From contig CP000875.1 in assembly GCA_000018565.1 (NCBI GenBank), positions 5,719,199-5,783,198 on the forward strand: a stretch of DNA of 64,000 bases, given 5' to 3'. Under the pieces are notes generated by a model. That model made no database searches, was not told the DNA's origin, and saw only the letters and a list, made by a program, of their open reading frames with translations. The translations under genes and the position numbers were made by a program. Source of the DNA: Herpetosiphon aurantiacus DSM 785 (GTDB lineage Bacteria; Chloroflexota; Chloroflexia; Chloroflexales; Herpetosiphonaceae). Shown in pieces: positions 9,447 through 18,530 of this stretch (positions are counted from its first letter, which is position 1; each line of letters opens with the position of its first letter).

Positions 9447-9602
9447 AAAGTATTAAGCTCTAGCGTAGTAGATTAAGCCAAGAAGTAAAAATTTAATAAA
9501 GAATGCCGTGAAGCGTAAGGATGCTCGTAAGGTTCAAGCTTTAGGCTGCTTGTTAATGGGCAATTCAGATTAAAGCCCATTCAGCAATTTTAGAGAATAG
9601 CT

Positions 9603-11348
9603 ATGAGCGACCAACCCGCAGCTTCAGATTCAGCCGCATCAACCAATCTTCAGACAGCCCTCAACGCTGAGGTGGCGTTTGGTCTTCGCCCAACCGTAAC
9701 AGGATTGGGTTTTTTATATTTGTTATTTAGTATTGCCCATGCGTTGGTTTTGCCCAGCCCAATTAAACTACCAATGGTCATCGTAGCGCTCAGTAGTGTC
9801 ATTTTTTTTGGATTTTGGTGGTGGCGCTTGCAAAGCTGGCGGCCAGCCCCCGAGCTGACCCATCCGCTGGCCACGCTCTTTATTGTGGTTGGCGGCTTCA
9901 ATAGCGTTTTGCATATCTGGCTGAGCGGCGAGATTCACCAAAGCACCAATATTGCCTTTATTTTAATTGGCACTGGCTGTTTGTTGCTTTCTTGGAATTG
10001 GTTCATCGTAGCGAGTGGGGCTATTTTGCTGGCGTGGATTGCGGCGATCATTTCATTGCCAACCTCACCGTTGACCATGCATTTTATTTTTATGGTGGTT
10101 AGTGCCACGATTGCCGCTGCCACAATTCAAGGCATTCGTTTGCGCACGGTCAAGGGCTTGATCAAATTGCGCTTGCAAGAAAGCACCTACAAACAAGAGC
10201 TACAAGAGGCCTTAATCCAAATCAAAATGAGTGAAGAGCGTTTTCGCGCCTTGGCCGAAGCAACCTCCGAAGGGGTGGTATTGCAAGATGAAGGCGTGGT
10301 GATGGATGCCAACGAACGCTTTGGCGAGATGTTTGGCTATCATCGTGATGAAATTCTCGGCCACTCGTTACGCGAATTTGTCGAGCCACAATCGCTGCAA
10401 CGGGCAATGCAAAAATATAAAGATGGTGCGCCCTACGAAGTTACCGCACTGCGCAAAGATGGCAGCACCTTTATCGCCTTGGTGTTGGGCACCAATTTGC
10501 CCTATAGCAATCGGGTGGTGCGGGTTGCGGCGGTGCGCGATATTACTGAGCAGCGCCATTTTGAAAATTTATTGCTGACTGCCAAAGATGATGCTGAGGC
10601 CGCCAACCGCGCCAAAAGCACTTTCCTTTCAACTGTCAGCCACGAATTACGCACGCCACTGAATGCGATTGTTGGCTATAGCGAAATGATCTACGAGGAT
10701 TTGATCGATCGCAGCATGCCTGAGTTGGCCATGGATATGACCCGCATTCGTAGCGCTAGCGACCGCTTGTTGAGCTTGATCGATGGCGTTCTGACGATTA
10801 CCGATCTTGATGCGGAAGTTGTGCGTTTGGAGTATGAAACGATCGATTTGGCGCTGGCGATTGGCAGCATCAGCGACCAATTGCAAGCCAAAGCCCAAGA
10901 TAACAAAAATACTGTGCAATTATTGGGTAGCCAAAACTGGGGTTCGATTATCAGCGATGATCATAAATTGCGCATGATTATTTACCATCTGCTGGATAAT
11001 GCAATTAAATTCACCCACGCAGGCTTAATTAGCATCTCGGTGCAACGCTTGCAACACGCTGCTGGCGGTTGGCTCGAAATTGCAATTCGCGATACGGGGA
11101 TTGGCATTGCCCATGAGCAATTTGAACGGATTTTTGAGCCATTTGTTCAAGCCGATTCCTCGGCCACTCGCCAATATGAAGGTACCGGTTTGGGCTTGGC
11201 CGTGAGCATGCGGCTGGCTCGTGCTTTGGGTGGCACGATCGAGCTTGATAGCCGCTTAGGGATTGGCTCAACGTTTACTCTGCATATGCCCGAACATCCC
11301 ACCAAACCCAATGTGCCTTCACCTCAAATGTCACACGCGAACGTATAG
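9603..11348 (+). CDS. Membrane PAS-domain sensor histidine kinase
   Basis: 581 residues. The N-terminal ~190 residues hold about six hydrophobic membrane segments, followed by a short coiled stretch (LIKLRLQESTYKQELQEAL). A PAS domain follows at about 205-325 (FRALAEATSEGVVLQDEGVVMDA). The HisKA helix has the phosphoacceptor His near 346 in SHELRTPLNAIVGY. The ATPase domain has LLDNAIKFTH (N box), RDTGIGIA (G1), FEPFVQAD (F) and GTGLGLAVS (G2). No receiver domain is fused and no response regulator adjoins, so it is an orphan kinase. The signal is unknown. The PAS could bind a small ligand, but its cofactor cannot be read from the sequence. A weak AGAG ribosome site precedes ATG 9603. Confidence 0.93.
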   Translation: MSDQPAASDSAASTNLQTALNAEVAFGLRPTVTGLGFLYLLFSIAHALVLPSPIKLPMVIVALSSVIFFGFWWWRLQSWRPAPELTHPLATLFIVVGGFNSVLHIWLSGEIHQSTNIAFILIGTGCLLLSWNWFIVASGAILLAWIAAIISLPTSPLTMHFIFMVVSATIAAATIQGIRLRTVKGLIKLRLQESTYKQELQEALIQIKMSEERFRALAEATSEGVVLQDEGVVMDANERFGEMFGYHRDEILGHSLREFVEPQSLQRAMQKYKDGAPYEVTALRKDGSTFIALVLGTNLPYSNRVVRVAAVRDITEQRHFENLLLTAKDDAEAANRAKSTFLSTVSHELRTPLNAIVGYSEMIYEDLIDRSMPELAMDMTRIRSASDRLLSLIDGVLTITDLDAEVVRLEYETIDLALAIGSISDQLQAKAQDNKNTVQLLGSQNWGSIISDDHKLRMIIYHLLDNAIKFTHAGLISISVQRLQHAAGGWLEIAIRDTGIGIAHEQFERIFEPFVQADSSATRQYEGTGLGLAVSMRLARALGGTIELDSRLGIGSTFTLHMPEHPTKPNVPSPQMSHANV

Positions 11349-11424
11349 GGTTGGGATATATAGTGCGCACAATCCTCGTTTAATTAAACCTTCAAGCTAT
11401 GGGCTAAATCAACATACGTTGAGT

Positions 11425-11531
11425 TTTCACTATACCAATATTTCCTAACAGACATTGAATGTTGACAAAATCCTAACACTCGATTTATACTCAACATAAA
11501 TCAAGTGTTAGGATTTTTTGGTATAGTGAAA
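11425..11531. mobile_element. MITE-like 107-bp element with 26-bp terminal inverted repeats
   Basis: The arms 11425-11450 and 11506-11531 are inverted repeats of 26 bases with three mismatches, beginning TTTCACTATACCA. The inner half of the arm is repeated once more at 11467-11480. The right half forms a 21-pair hairpin (11467-11488 with 11496-11517, one mismatch) followed by Ts. So it can terminate transcription from the kinase gene while covering the upstream region of the next gene. No coding capacity. Target duplications were not evident. Confidence 0.5.
11467..11520 (+). terminator. Hairpin terminator within the MITE-like element
   Basis: AAAATCCTAACACT at 11467-11480 pairs with 11504-11517, and GATTTAT at 11482-11488 pairs with 11496-11502, with one C/A mismatch between the two parts. 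A run of Ts ends the stem. It lies 118 bases after the histidine kinase stop and 20 bases before the start of the large secreted protein. Confidence 0.7.
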
Positions 11532-11540
11532 GGTCGGTTT

Positions 11541-14500
11541 ATGCGTAAGAGAATGCGTCCTAAGAGTCGGCTACTCCTGCTTTTTATTGGTTTTGCAAGC
11601 CTATTAAGTAGTCTACCAACTACCCTTACAGCCGCAGCTTCCCCTCATTCAATTACAACTACCAATGCTAGTGATGACTATCAAATTTTGATAAGTGGCC
11701 AAACTCTAACCGAATTATCAATTGAGCCAGCAACCGACCACGATTATTTCTATATTGATGTTAATGCAGGTCAAACGATTACTGTCGTAATGGTGCGAAC
11801 AAGCGCCGATCAAGCATTAAATGGACTTTTAGATTTATTTGATCCAACAGGCGCGATGATTGCCTCTGATGATAATAGTGGTCATCGCGGCAACCCTTTA
11901 ATCCAAGAGGTTGAGGCCATAACAACAGGTCGTTATATGCTTCGGGTACGTGATTATAGTGGAACCCGTACCGGAACCTATCAAATTACAGCGACTGTCG
12001 CTGAGCCATTAGTTTCAGGACCAAGTTTTGCAATAACTGATCTTGAGACCGATCCCTGTCCATTACCAATGGCCGCAATCACCGTACCAGAGATCGCAGA
12101 TCCGACTACAGGGCCAAAAAATCCACAATTCGAAATAGGGAATCAAGCCTTACCTCGGACTGGTTATCCCTTAAATTGTGAATTTGCGCGGGATCGGCAG
12201 ATTCTGGCAACCGCCATTACGCCTACAGCATTCACCATTCAAAATGCTGGCCAAGTGCAAACGACTGATGCCTTTGTGGTTGATAGCAGCGCTCAATATC
12301 TGTTGTTTGACTATATGGTTGGGCGAAAAACAGCGGATAAACCAACACGATTACATGTTGAGGTCTTGAGTGGGCCTACGTTTGCGACGATCACTGATCT
12401 TAGTCAACATACGATTCGCGGACAGTATCTTGATGGTTGGAAACGTGGTGTGTTGGCGGTCGATGCATTTCGAGGGCAAACCATCAAGCTGCGATTTATT
12501 AACGACAGTTCATCAGCTGCTCAGCCATCAGCACAAGTACGAGCTATTAAGCTGTCGATTGAAGTTCCCGATTGGCAACCATCGCCTGTTGGCACAACCG
12601 CAATTGAGTATAACGATAGCATGGGAGCACATGCTGTTATTACTGGGGCAAGCGCATTTTTGATTTCGGCTCCATTTACAATTCCTCTGCAAACCCAAAG
12701 TCTAAGTTTCAATTACCAAACTGGCCGACGCTTGAATAATGCCAGTGCCCCAATTGAGGTGCAAGTGCTCAATGGGCCAGATTTCATTACCGCAACTCCG
12801 ATTGACAATAACACAGTCACAGGGCGCTTGAGTGATGGTTGGAAACGAGCGACACTTGATATCCAAGCATTCCGTGGTCAGGTTGTCAAACTCAAAATTG
12901 TGAATGATTGGTGGCCCAACGAGCCCCAAACAACCGCAATTGATAGCTTTAAGTTAAATCGGGCTGTGCCAGGGTGGGAAGTCACCAATGCCAATTATGT
13001 CTCGATCGAGAGCTTGCAGATTCCGCCAAGTACACTAACGAATGTATTAACCAACACCGATTTTGAAATTGGTTTTACTCCTATACCAGACATTATCCCT
13101 AATCAAACATTTGAGCTTCCAAGCAATCCGCTTCAAACCCTCAGTTTTTCAACAATGAGCTTGAATGGTACGAATGTGGTAACTACGACTCCCCCAATCG
13201 TTGTGCCTGAACAAGCCACCAGTTTACAATTTGAGGCATTAATTGGCGATAGTAGCAATCCAAGCTTGATTAAACCAGTGACGGTCGCGATCCTCAGTGG
13301 TGATGCATTTGATATTCGCGAATTGCCGATTGATCATCAAATACGTGGCACAATCCAAACCGGCTTACAAACAGCAGTAATTGATATCAAACGCTATCAA
13401 GGCAAAACGATTAAGCTTCAGTTTACCAATCACACAACCAATGCGCCAACGAGCCAATTGAGCAATTTTCGTTTAGTTGATCATGTGCCGCAATGGCAAG
13501 CAAATAGCCAAACCAGGTTAAACTTAATCAATGAATCATCAGCCAATCCAACCCATGCCTTTTTGGTTGGAACCCAAAGTAGCCTTCTATCGGCCCCATT
13601 TACGCTACCCACTGAGGCTCAACAAATTCGTTTTGAGTATCGTACTGGCCATACAGATAATGCCACGCGCCAAAGTCGGATTCAATTAACCGTCTTAAGC
13701 GGTCCAGACTTTGGGATTCGCACGCGGATTGATCAGAATCGGCTTGTTGGAACTGATGTGATCGGTTGGCAATCAATTGCATTTGATCTCCAACGATTTC
13801 AAGGCATGCCAATTAAACTCGAATGGGTGACTGAGTTAACCAATCAACCATATCTGCGCTTGGATAATCTCCAGGTAGGGGTGGCAATGACTGGTTGGCA
13901 AGCCAGTGAGTCCAGTGATATTCTGATTGAGCCAACAACCCCGACGTTAGGTCAAAGCATGCGGATTAATGGAAATGCTGCAACCATTACGAGCCAGCCA
14001 TGGACTGTACTCAGTAATACCGTCAGTCTTAGTTTCGATTATAAAGTGCTAAGAATTAACGAAACCGGCAACGCGAACTTGTATGTGGATGTCTTGAGTG
14101 GTCATAACTTTGAGGTGATAACCCGCATTGATGCGAATGGCTTGGTTGGCTCGATCACTACCCCCAATAATGGATGGCAACGCGCAACATTAAATGTATC
14201 CCAATTCCAAGGGCGGACGATTAAGCTGCAATTTAAAAATGCGGGATATGCGATGGCTCAATCGTGGATTGATAATCTGACGCTCAATCACGGGCAACCA
14301 AGCGCGAGCCATGGTTCTGATGAAGCCCCTGACGGCAGTTTCCTAACACTGCTGAATACTGGTACTGCCCAATCTGCCCTCTCATCGAGCTTTGTGGTTG
14401 CTACGGATACCCAATTTTTGCGCTTCGAGTATCAAACCGGGACATTTGAGCATGGCAACGAGCAACGCTCGTTTGTCGTCGATATTCTCTCAGGCAATAA

Positions 14501-16010
14501 TTTTGCAACTATCACCACGATTAACCAATCCTTGCCAAGCCGTTCGTTAAATGATGGCTGGCAAGTTGCCAAACTACCAATCAGTCAGTTCCAAGGGCAA
14601 ACGGTCAAACTACGGCTAACCATGCCTTTTGTTACCAAGCGTTCGGTTGTTCGCATTGACAAACTGGCGTTGTTGAGCCCGCGAGCGCAGTTGACCACGC
14701 CAATCGCTGTTGATGGTACAACCTATTTAAATGTACCACTGACTGAATTAGGTGGCATTACGACAACCGCTAGCATGACCATTACCGCGCTGGTTGTTTA
14801 TGATGAGTATGTCGATTTGGAGGGTATAGTACGATATGATAATGCTAGCTATCAATTAGTATCGACCGGAACGACATATCGTTCTATGTTGGGCAGTCCC
14901 AACGATAAAGTAGTGGATAGTATTGATCAATCGAATACTTTTAATCTGCTCCACTTTGCCGTACGAGATAACCTGCCAACGACGGCATCTCTTCAGCAGA
15001 TGGCTATTGCAGATCCTGTAATTGCACTCTATCTCCAGAAGAAGAATACTCGTCAATTAACCGCCTTTGAATTCAGTATTGATAATACGCTTTTGATTAA
15101 TGAGCTAGCGAGCGCAATGGCACGGTACGATACTGATTATTACCATGATATATGGTTTAAGAAAATAATTAAACCCTATTTAATTGAAGATATTGATATT
15201 ACAGACTATTCAGCTAATACCAGCAATCATTCAGAACTATTACTGAAACATAGGGTAAGAACAAAAAATATTGCCTGTGAAGTTATCGAAGAAGTTGTTT
15301 ATGCTATCGTTTTTAATGGGGACGCTGATATTGAAAAGCATCAGGAGCATGATATTTATTCAAGTATTGAAATTATGTATGAGCAAAGTAGTGGTAAACC
15401 AATTAATCCAAATAGTAATCCAGCAATATGTGATGGTTACTATGATTTACCAAGTAGCTCATCAATTCAGATAGGAACAATTTATCCTAACCCGAAGCAG
15501 ACATTGAGTGTGAAAATTGCGACATATGGAACCGAAACAAATGGAGAAAAAGCCGATTATCTTACCAGAGGACGATATAATGGTAGCTTTTATGTAGAAA
15601 AGAAAAAATATACACCTCAAATTTATCTGAATGCCGCTGTTTCTCTTCCTAAAGTTCCAATGTTGGCGTTTCTTACTGGCAATATAGCATCAACTGTTGT
15701 TTCCGAAGGTCGAGAGGAATTTGTAGCCAAAAACCAAGAAAAGGTATTTAAGCATGTATTTAAAGGGATTATTGATCTTAATAGTTTTGCTACCCGCTCT
15801 GCAAATCATTCATTTGATTATGCAGTACTTGATACTGCTGGATATGATGCTAATGCTTTTTGGGGGATTAAGCACTGGAAGGGTGGTCGATTCAGTAGTA
15901 GTGCTATGGTTTCTTGGCATATCCCTTTTACTAATAATATCTATGATGCTGAAAGCCATTTTTCCGAAACAAATCATACAATCATTATCTATTTTATGAG
16001 CGGTAATTAA
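11541..16010 (+). CDS. Giant secreted protein: PPC domain, six beta-sandwich repeats, AT-rich C-terminal domain
   Basis: 1,489 residues. ATG 11541 follows GAAAGG and gives a basic start plus a hydrophobic signal peptide ending near TAAASP. Residues ~45-155 resemble a bacterial pre-peptidase C-terminal domain (DHDYFYIDVNAGQTI, GRYMLRVRDYSG). Then come six related units of roughly 135 residues. Each has an S/NGxxF turn, a DGWK/NGW-type turn, then hydrophobic-QFQGQTIKL-type strands; the turns fall at about 12366, 12772, 13291, 13699, 14095 and 14492. They look like MAM/jelly-roll adhesive modules. The last ~400 residues match nothing I know, and the DNA there is markedly more AT-rich, like the two lipoprotein genes that follow. 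I read it as a surface adhesin or delivery protein with a swapped C-terminal cargo; a toxin role is only a hypothesis. Confidence 0.8.
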   Translation: MRKRMRPKSRLLLLFIGFASLLSSLPTTLTAAASPHSITTTNASDDYQILISGQTLTELSIEPATDHDYFYIDVNAGQTITVVMVRTSADQALNGLLDLFDPTGAMIASDDNSGHRGNPLIQEVEAITTGRYMLRVRDYSGTRTGTYQITATVAEPLVSGPSFAITDLETDPCPLPMAAITVPEIADPTTGPKNPQFEIGNQALPRTGYPLNCEFARDRQILATAITPTAFTIQNAGQVQTTDAFVVDSSAQYLLFDYMVGRKTADKPTRLHVEVLSGPTFATITDLSQHTIRGQYLDGWKRGVLAVDAFRGQTIKLRFINDSSSAAQPSAQVRAIKLSIEVPDWQPSPVGTTAIEYNDSMGAHAVITGASAFLISAPFTIPLQTQSLSFNYQTGRRLNNASAPIEVQVLNGPDFITATPIDNNTVTGRLSDGWKRATLDIQAFRGQVVKLKIVNDWWPNEPQTTAIDSFKLNRAVPGWEVTNANYVSIESLQIPPSTLTNVLTNTDFEIGFTPIPDIIPNQTFELPSNPLQTLSFSTMSLNGTNVVTTTPPIVVPEQATSLQFEALIGDSSNPSLIKPVTVAILSGDAFDIRELPIDHQIRGTIQTGLQTAVIDIKRYQGKTIKLQFTNHTTNAPTSQLSNFRLVDHVPQWQANSQTRLNLINESSANPTHAFLVGTQSSLLSAPFTLPTEAQQIRFEYRTGHTDNATRQSRIQLTVLSGPDFGIRTRIDQNRLVGTDVIGWQSIAFDLQRFQGMPIKLEWVTELTNQPYLRLDNLQVGVAMTGWQASESSDILIEPTTPTLGQSMRINGNAATITSQPWTVLSNTVSLSFDYKVLRINETGNANLYVDVLSGHNFEVITRIDANGLVGSITTPNNGWQRATLNVSQFQGRTIKLQFKNAGYAMAQSWIDNLTLNHGQPSASHGSDEAPDGSFLTLLNTGTAQSALSSSFVVATDTQFLRFEYQTGTFEHGNEQRSFVVDILSGNNFATITTINQSLPSRSLNDGWQVAKLPISQFQGQTVKLRLTMPFVTKRSVVRIDKLALLSPRAQLTTPIAVDGTTYLNVPLTELGGITTTASMTITALVVYDEYVDLEGIVRYDNASYQLVSTGTTYRSMLGSPNDKVVDSIDQSNTFNLLHFAVRDNLPTTASLQQMAIADPVIALYLQKKNTRQLTAFEFSIDNTLLINELASAMARYDTDYYHDIWFKKIIKPYLIEDIDITDYSANTSNHSELLLKHRVRTKNIACEVIEEVVYAIVFNGDADIEKHQEHDIYSSIEIMYEQSSGKPINPNSNPAICDGYYDLPSSSSIQIGTIYPNPKQTLSVKIATYGTETNGEKADYLTRGRYNGSFYVEKKKYTPQIYLNAAVSLPKVPMLAFLTGNIASTVVSEGREEFVAKNQEKVFKHVFKGIIDLNSFATRSANHSFDYAVLDTAGYDANAFWGIKHWKGGRFSSSAMVSWHIPFTNNIYDAESHFSETNHTIIIYFMSGN

Positions 16011-16022
16011 TTTATCAATCAT

Positions 16023-16060
16023 AAATCTAGTGTTCTTTTAATTGAAAGAACACTAGATTT
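16023..16060 (+). terminator. Perfect 16-bp hairpin after the giant secreted protein
   Basis: AAATCTAGTGTTCTTT at 16023-16038 pairs exactly with 16045-16060 across a 6-base loop. It sits 13 bases past the stop and 20 bases ahead of the first lipoprotein start. No long T-run follows, so it may act as a 3' stabiliser or partial terminator within an operon. Confidence 0.55.
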
Positions 16061-16079
16061 GATTAATCAAGAGGTATCT

Positions 16080-16451
16080 ATGAAACAATATTGTTATCGA
16101 TTAAGTCTAATTCTATCAATATTTATCCTCGTTTCCTGTAATAATCAGGCTGTTATACGAGGAGAATCAAGTGTAGATATAACGATTTGCCTATTTAATC
16201 CACAACAAAAGCCTTTGAAAAACCAAGAATTTAAAATGACCTTGATTCTAGATGATGGCCAAATACTTACATCACATACTACTCAGGCTGATGCCCATGG
16301 ATGTAAAGGGTATTCAATTGGTGAATTTACTAGTACGTACCCACAGCCATTTAAAGTACAGGTTAATGTATTTTATAAGGGAAAGGATAATTTTGTTGAA
16401 TATCGACCAAATGAGCCAAAAACAATAATCAATATTGAAGTTAAGGAATAA
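16080..16451 (+). CDS. Small lipoprotein, unknown function
   Basis: 123 residues. ATG 16080 follows AAGAGG. The N-terminus MKQYCYRLSLILSIFILVSC is a lipoprotein signal with lipobox LVSC, so the mature protein would be attached to the outer face of the membrane. The mature part (VDITICLFNPQQKPLKNQ, LILDDGQILTSHTTQADAHG) looks like a single small Ig-like beta domain. It is AT-rich like the tail of the preceding gene and is followed six bases later by another lipoprotein gene. Possible partner or protector of the giant secreted protein; not recognised as a family. Confidence 0.7.
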   Translation: MKQYCYRLSLILSIFILVSCNNQAVIRGESSVDITICLFNPQQKPLKNQEFKMTLILDDGQILTSHTTQADAHGCKGYSIGEFTSTYPQPFKVQVNVFYKGKDNFVEYRPNEPKTIINIEVKE

Positions 16452-16457
16452 TATAAT

Positions 16458-16883
16458 ATGAAAAAGATATATATAGTTTTATTGGTTTTCATGCTAACAT
16501 CATGTAATATTGAATTCGATAAAAATAGTATTAATAGTGAGTTCAAGATTAATTGTAGTACGGAATTTGTTTCGAATGATTCATTAGGTCAAAATAAAAA
16601 TATATCTTTGCATATAAATAATATAAATCACGATGAATTATTATTATCTACCATTAATATGGTAAATTTTTCAATAGAATATCATAAAGATGATAATGGG
16701 TTGTATGTAATCGAGATATCAACGGATATTGATTCAAACTTGCTTACGAGTAACGAATATTCTATACGTAAAGTTGATATTTATGATAATAGTTATAATA
16801 ATACATTTACTGGATATAATCGAGTTGTTATTAATAATGATTTAAATAGTGAGTTTTACTATAGTTGTAAGATCGAAAAATAA
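16458..16883 (+). CDS. Small lipoprotein, unknown function, very AT-rich
   Basis: 141 residues, beginning MKKIYIVLLVFMLTSC with lipobox LTSC. The mature part is rich in Asn, Ile, Asp and Ser (INSEFKINCSTEF, FSIEYHKDDNGLY) and is probably all beta. It contains a second Cys near the C-terminus (YYSCKIEK) that could form a disulfide with the early Cys. The gene starts seven bases after the previous stop, so the two are co-transcribed. Its DNA is the most AT-rich in the window, which points to transfer from elsewhere. No family recognised. Confidence 0.68.
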   Translation: MKKIYIVLLVFMLTSCNIEFDKNSINSEFKINCSTEFVSNDSLGQNKNISLHINNINHDELLLSTINMVNFSIEYHKDDNGLYVIEISTDIDSNLLTSNEYSIRKVDIYDNSYNNTFTGYNRVVINNDLNSEFYYSCKIEK

Positions 16884-17161
16884 GCTGTATGATCTTTTAT
16901 GATGTCTATTTTGGGAGCTTCCAGCTGATAGCGGCTAGAATTAATGTACCATGGATCGAACAGCAAAATAAACCAATCAGCCTAGCCTAGCATCCCAGTT
17001 TTTCTGTTCATTCTGTCTAGGATCGAATTGCAAATTACCCAGCTGAATGATACAAAATGCGATTCGATAGGCCTTAATGTCCAGAAAAATAGTTGTATTA
17101 TCTGGAATGTTCATTTTGAGAGTTGAGTTATTAATTTTTCATTAAAAGGAGAATGATGTTC

Positions 17162-17457
17162 ATGGAAGAATTTAAATCACATAGTGGAGCATATGACGCG
17201 TTATCAATCAGCAACGTTTGCAGATTAAACATCGTACCTATCTATTGCCAATTGTCATGCTCGATCTTTCATTGGAACAAATTAGCTATATTAAGTTGCG
17301 TAAACGCTTTATTTGGTTTGGCAAACAAGGCTTTGAAATTAATTATCGCCAGCATCCCAATGCTGCGTTACTTGGTTTCTTCTTTGTTTCCAAGCAATTC
17401 CAAGCTTGGCTCGATGCTTTTAGCGCAGCAGGCATCAAAATTATACCCAACGCATAG
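17162..17457 (+). pseudogene. Small PH-like protein gene, apparently frameshifted
   Basis: ATG 17162 has a well-placed AAGGAG (17146-17151) and begins MEEFKSHSGAYDA, but that frame soon turns into unlikely text. A different frame, open from about 17197 to 17457, gives a coherent 80-residue sequence: YLLPIVMLDLSLEQISYIKLRKRFIWFGKQ and more, ending in an amphipathic helix (FQAWLDAFSAAGIKI) as in PH-like folds. The switch lies around 17190-17220. Either a one-base change broke the gene or the read contains an error. An alternative is a short intact gene from TTG 17218 without a ribosome site. Confidence 0.45.
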
Positions 17458-17475
17458 TTAGCAAAGGAACAATAG

Positions 17476-17958
17476 GTGTTTACGAAATTCTTCGATTGGA
17501 TTTTAGGGCGAAATATACCAGTTGAACCATGGCATTTGCAAAGGCTGAGTTGGCTGATTACAGAATATCAGCTTGATGGCGAGTTAGCTGAATCCGCAAC
17601 GAATTGGCTTTCAGTGGGCGATACCGCTGAATTGCTTGACCAAATGGTCAACGAGCAGGGTTTAATCGTGTTTTGCTACCATAATCAAGCATTTGCTCAA
17701 GCTGATGGCATCTGGTTTGAGATATTTTTGGATTATGATTTGGTGATTATTCTGGCCAACGATGCCGAAACGTTATTTACACCATTGGCTCAGCAATATC
17801 GCAAGCTTAGCACGAGCAGCATTCGCGATAATCGGGCGAATGATTTGCTGGGAACCAACGATGTGCTTTGGCCTGAGCAAATTATTCAGCACAAACGCGA
17901 TTTACTGATGATCAGCCACGATGCTGATAGTATCTTTTTAATTCGACAGGATCAATAA
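17476..17958 (+). CDS. Hypothetical protein, 160 residues
   Basis: Starts with GTG 17476, preceded by AAAGGA, 18 bases after the previous frame and two bases before the next gene, so it is part of a small operon. Soluble and acidic (LVIILANDAETLFTPLAQQYRKL). No signal peptide or membrane segment. Aromatic and Asp/Glu residues are spread through it. I recognise no family. It is a plausible cytosolic partner of the adjacent membrane and lipoprotein genes. Confidence 0.65.
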   Translation: MFTKFFDWILGRNIPVEPWHLQRLSWLITEYQLDGELAESATNWLSVGDTAELLDQMVNEQGLIVFCYHNQAFAQADGIWFEIFLDYDLVIILANDAETLFTPLAQQYRKLSTSSIRDNRANDLLGTNDVLWPEQIIQHKRDLLMISHDADSIFLIRQDQ

Positions 17959-17960
17959 TT

Positions 17961-18491
17961 ATGCGGAGCTTTACAGAAAGAATCCTGGCAATAGCAACTG
18001 GATTTTTAATTTTTGCATCATATTCGGTAGAATTTACCAAAACTGATCAATCAGCAACAAGCTACTTGATAACCTATAATAATGCAATCAATTTCCCAAT
18101 TATTATTGTTTTATATCTGTTAACTGCTGCTTTGTTTTTTAAGCTAATTCCATGGCCTAAGATCAAGATGTTAGCAATTTTCGCCCTAACACTAGGAAAT
18201 TTAGTATTTTTCCCGCGCTTAATTCGCCAAGAATTTCGGCTTAATGATACGCACTTAACAATTGTTTCATCGGGGTTTGTTGAAGCCTATCCATGGGCAG
18301 ATCTCCAATCAATCATTATTTACAAACAAAAATCAGGCCGATCGACGATCACCTACTGGAAAATGACCGATACCAATGGCAATGTGATCGATGATGAGCT
18401 AGAAAATTCATTGATGGCGCAAAGTCGTGAAATTACTGAACAATTTGCCACCAGCCACGGCGTAACATTCGATAATCAGCTTCATCCATAA
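17961..18491 (+). CDS. Membrane protein with PH-like C-terminal domain
   Basis: 176 residues. An N-terminal hydrophobic helix is followed by two more membrane segments around residues 45-85 (FPIIIVLYLLTAALFF, IKMLAIFALTLGNLVFF). The C-terminal ~85 residues (FRLNDTHLTIVSSGFVEAYPWADLQSIIIYKQKSGRSTI) have the strand pattern of bacterial PH-like/bPH membrane proteins. Overlap with the preceding gene is close to coupling distance. Role unknown; it is perhaps linked to the PH-like remnant at 17162. Confidence 0.65.
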   Translation: MRSFTERILAIATGFLIFASYSVEFTKTDQSATSYLITYNNAINFPIIIVLYLLTAALFFKLIPWPKIKMLAIFALTLGNLVFFPRLIRQEFRLNDTHLTIVSSGFVEAYPWADLQSIIIYKQKSGRSTITYWKMTDTNGNVIDDELENSLMAQSREITEQFATSHGVTFDNQLHP

Positions 18492-18530
18492 GCAGCATAA
18501 ATAACGAATCATTTATTGAAGGAGTAGCAC

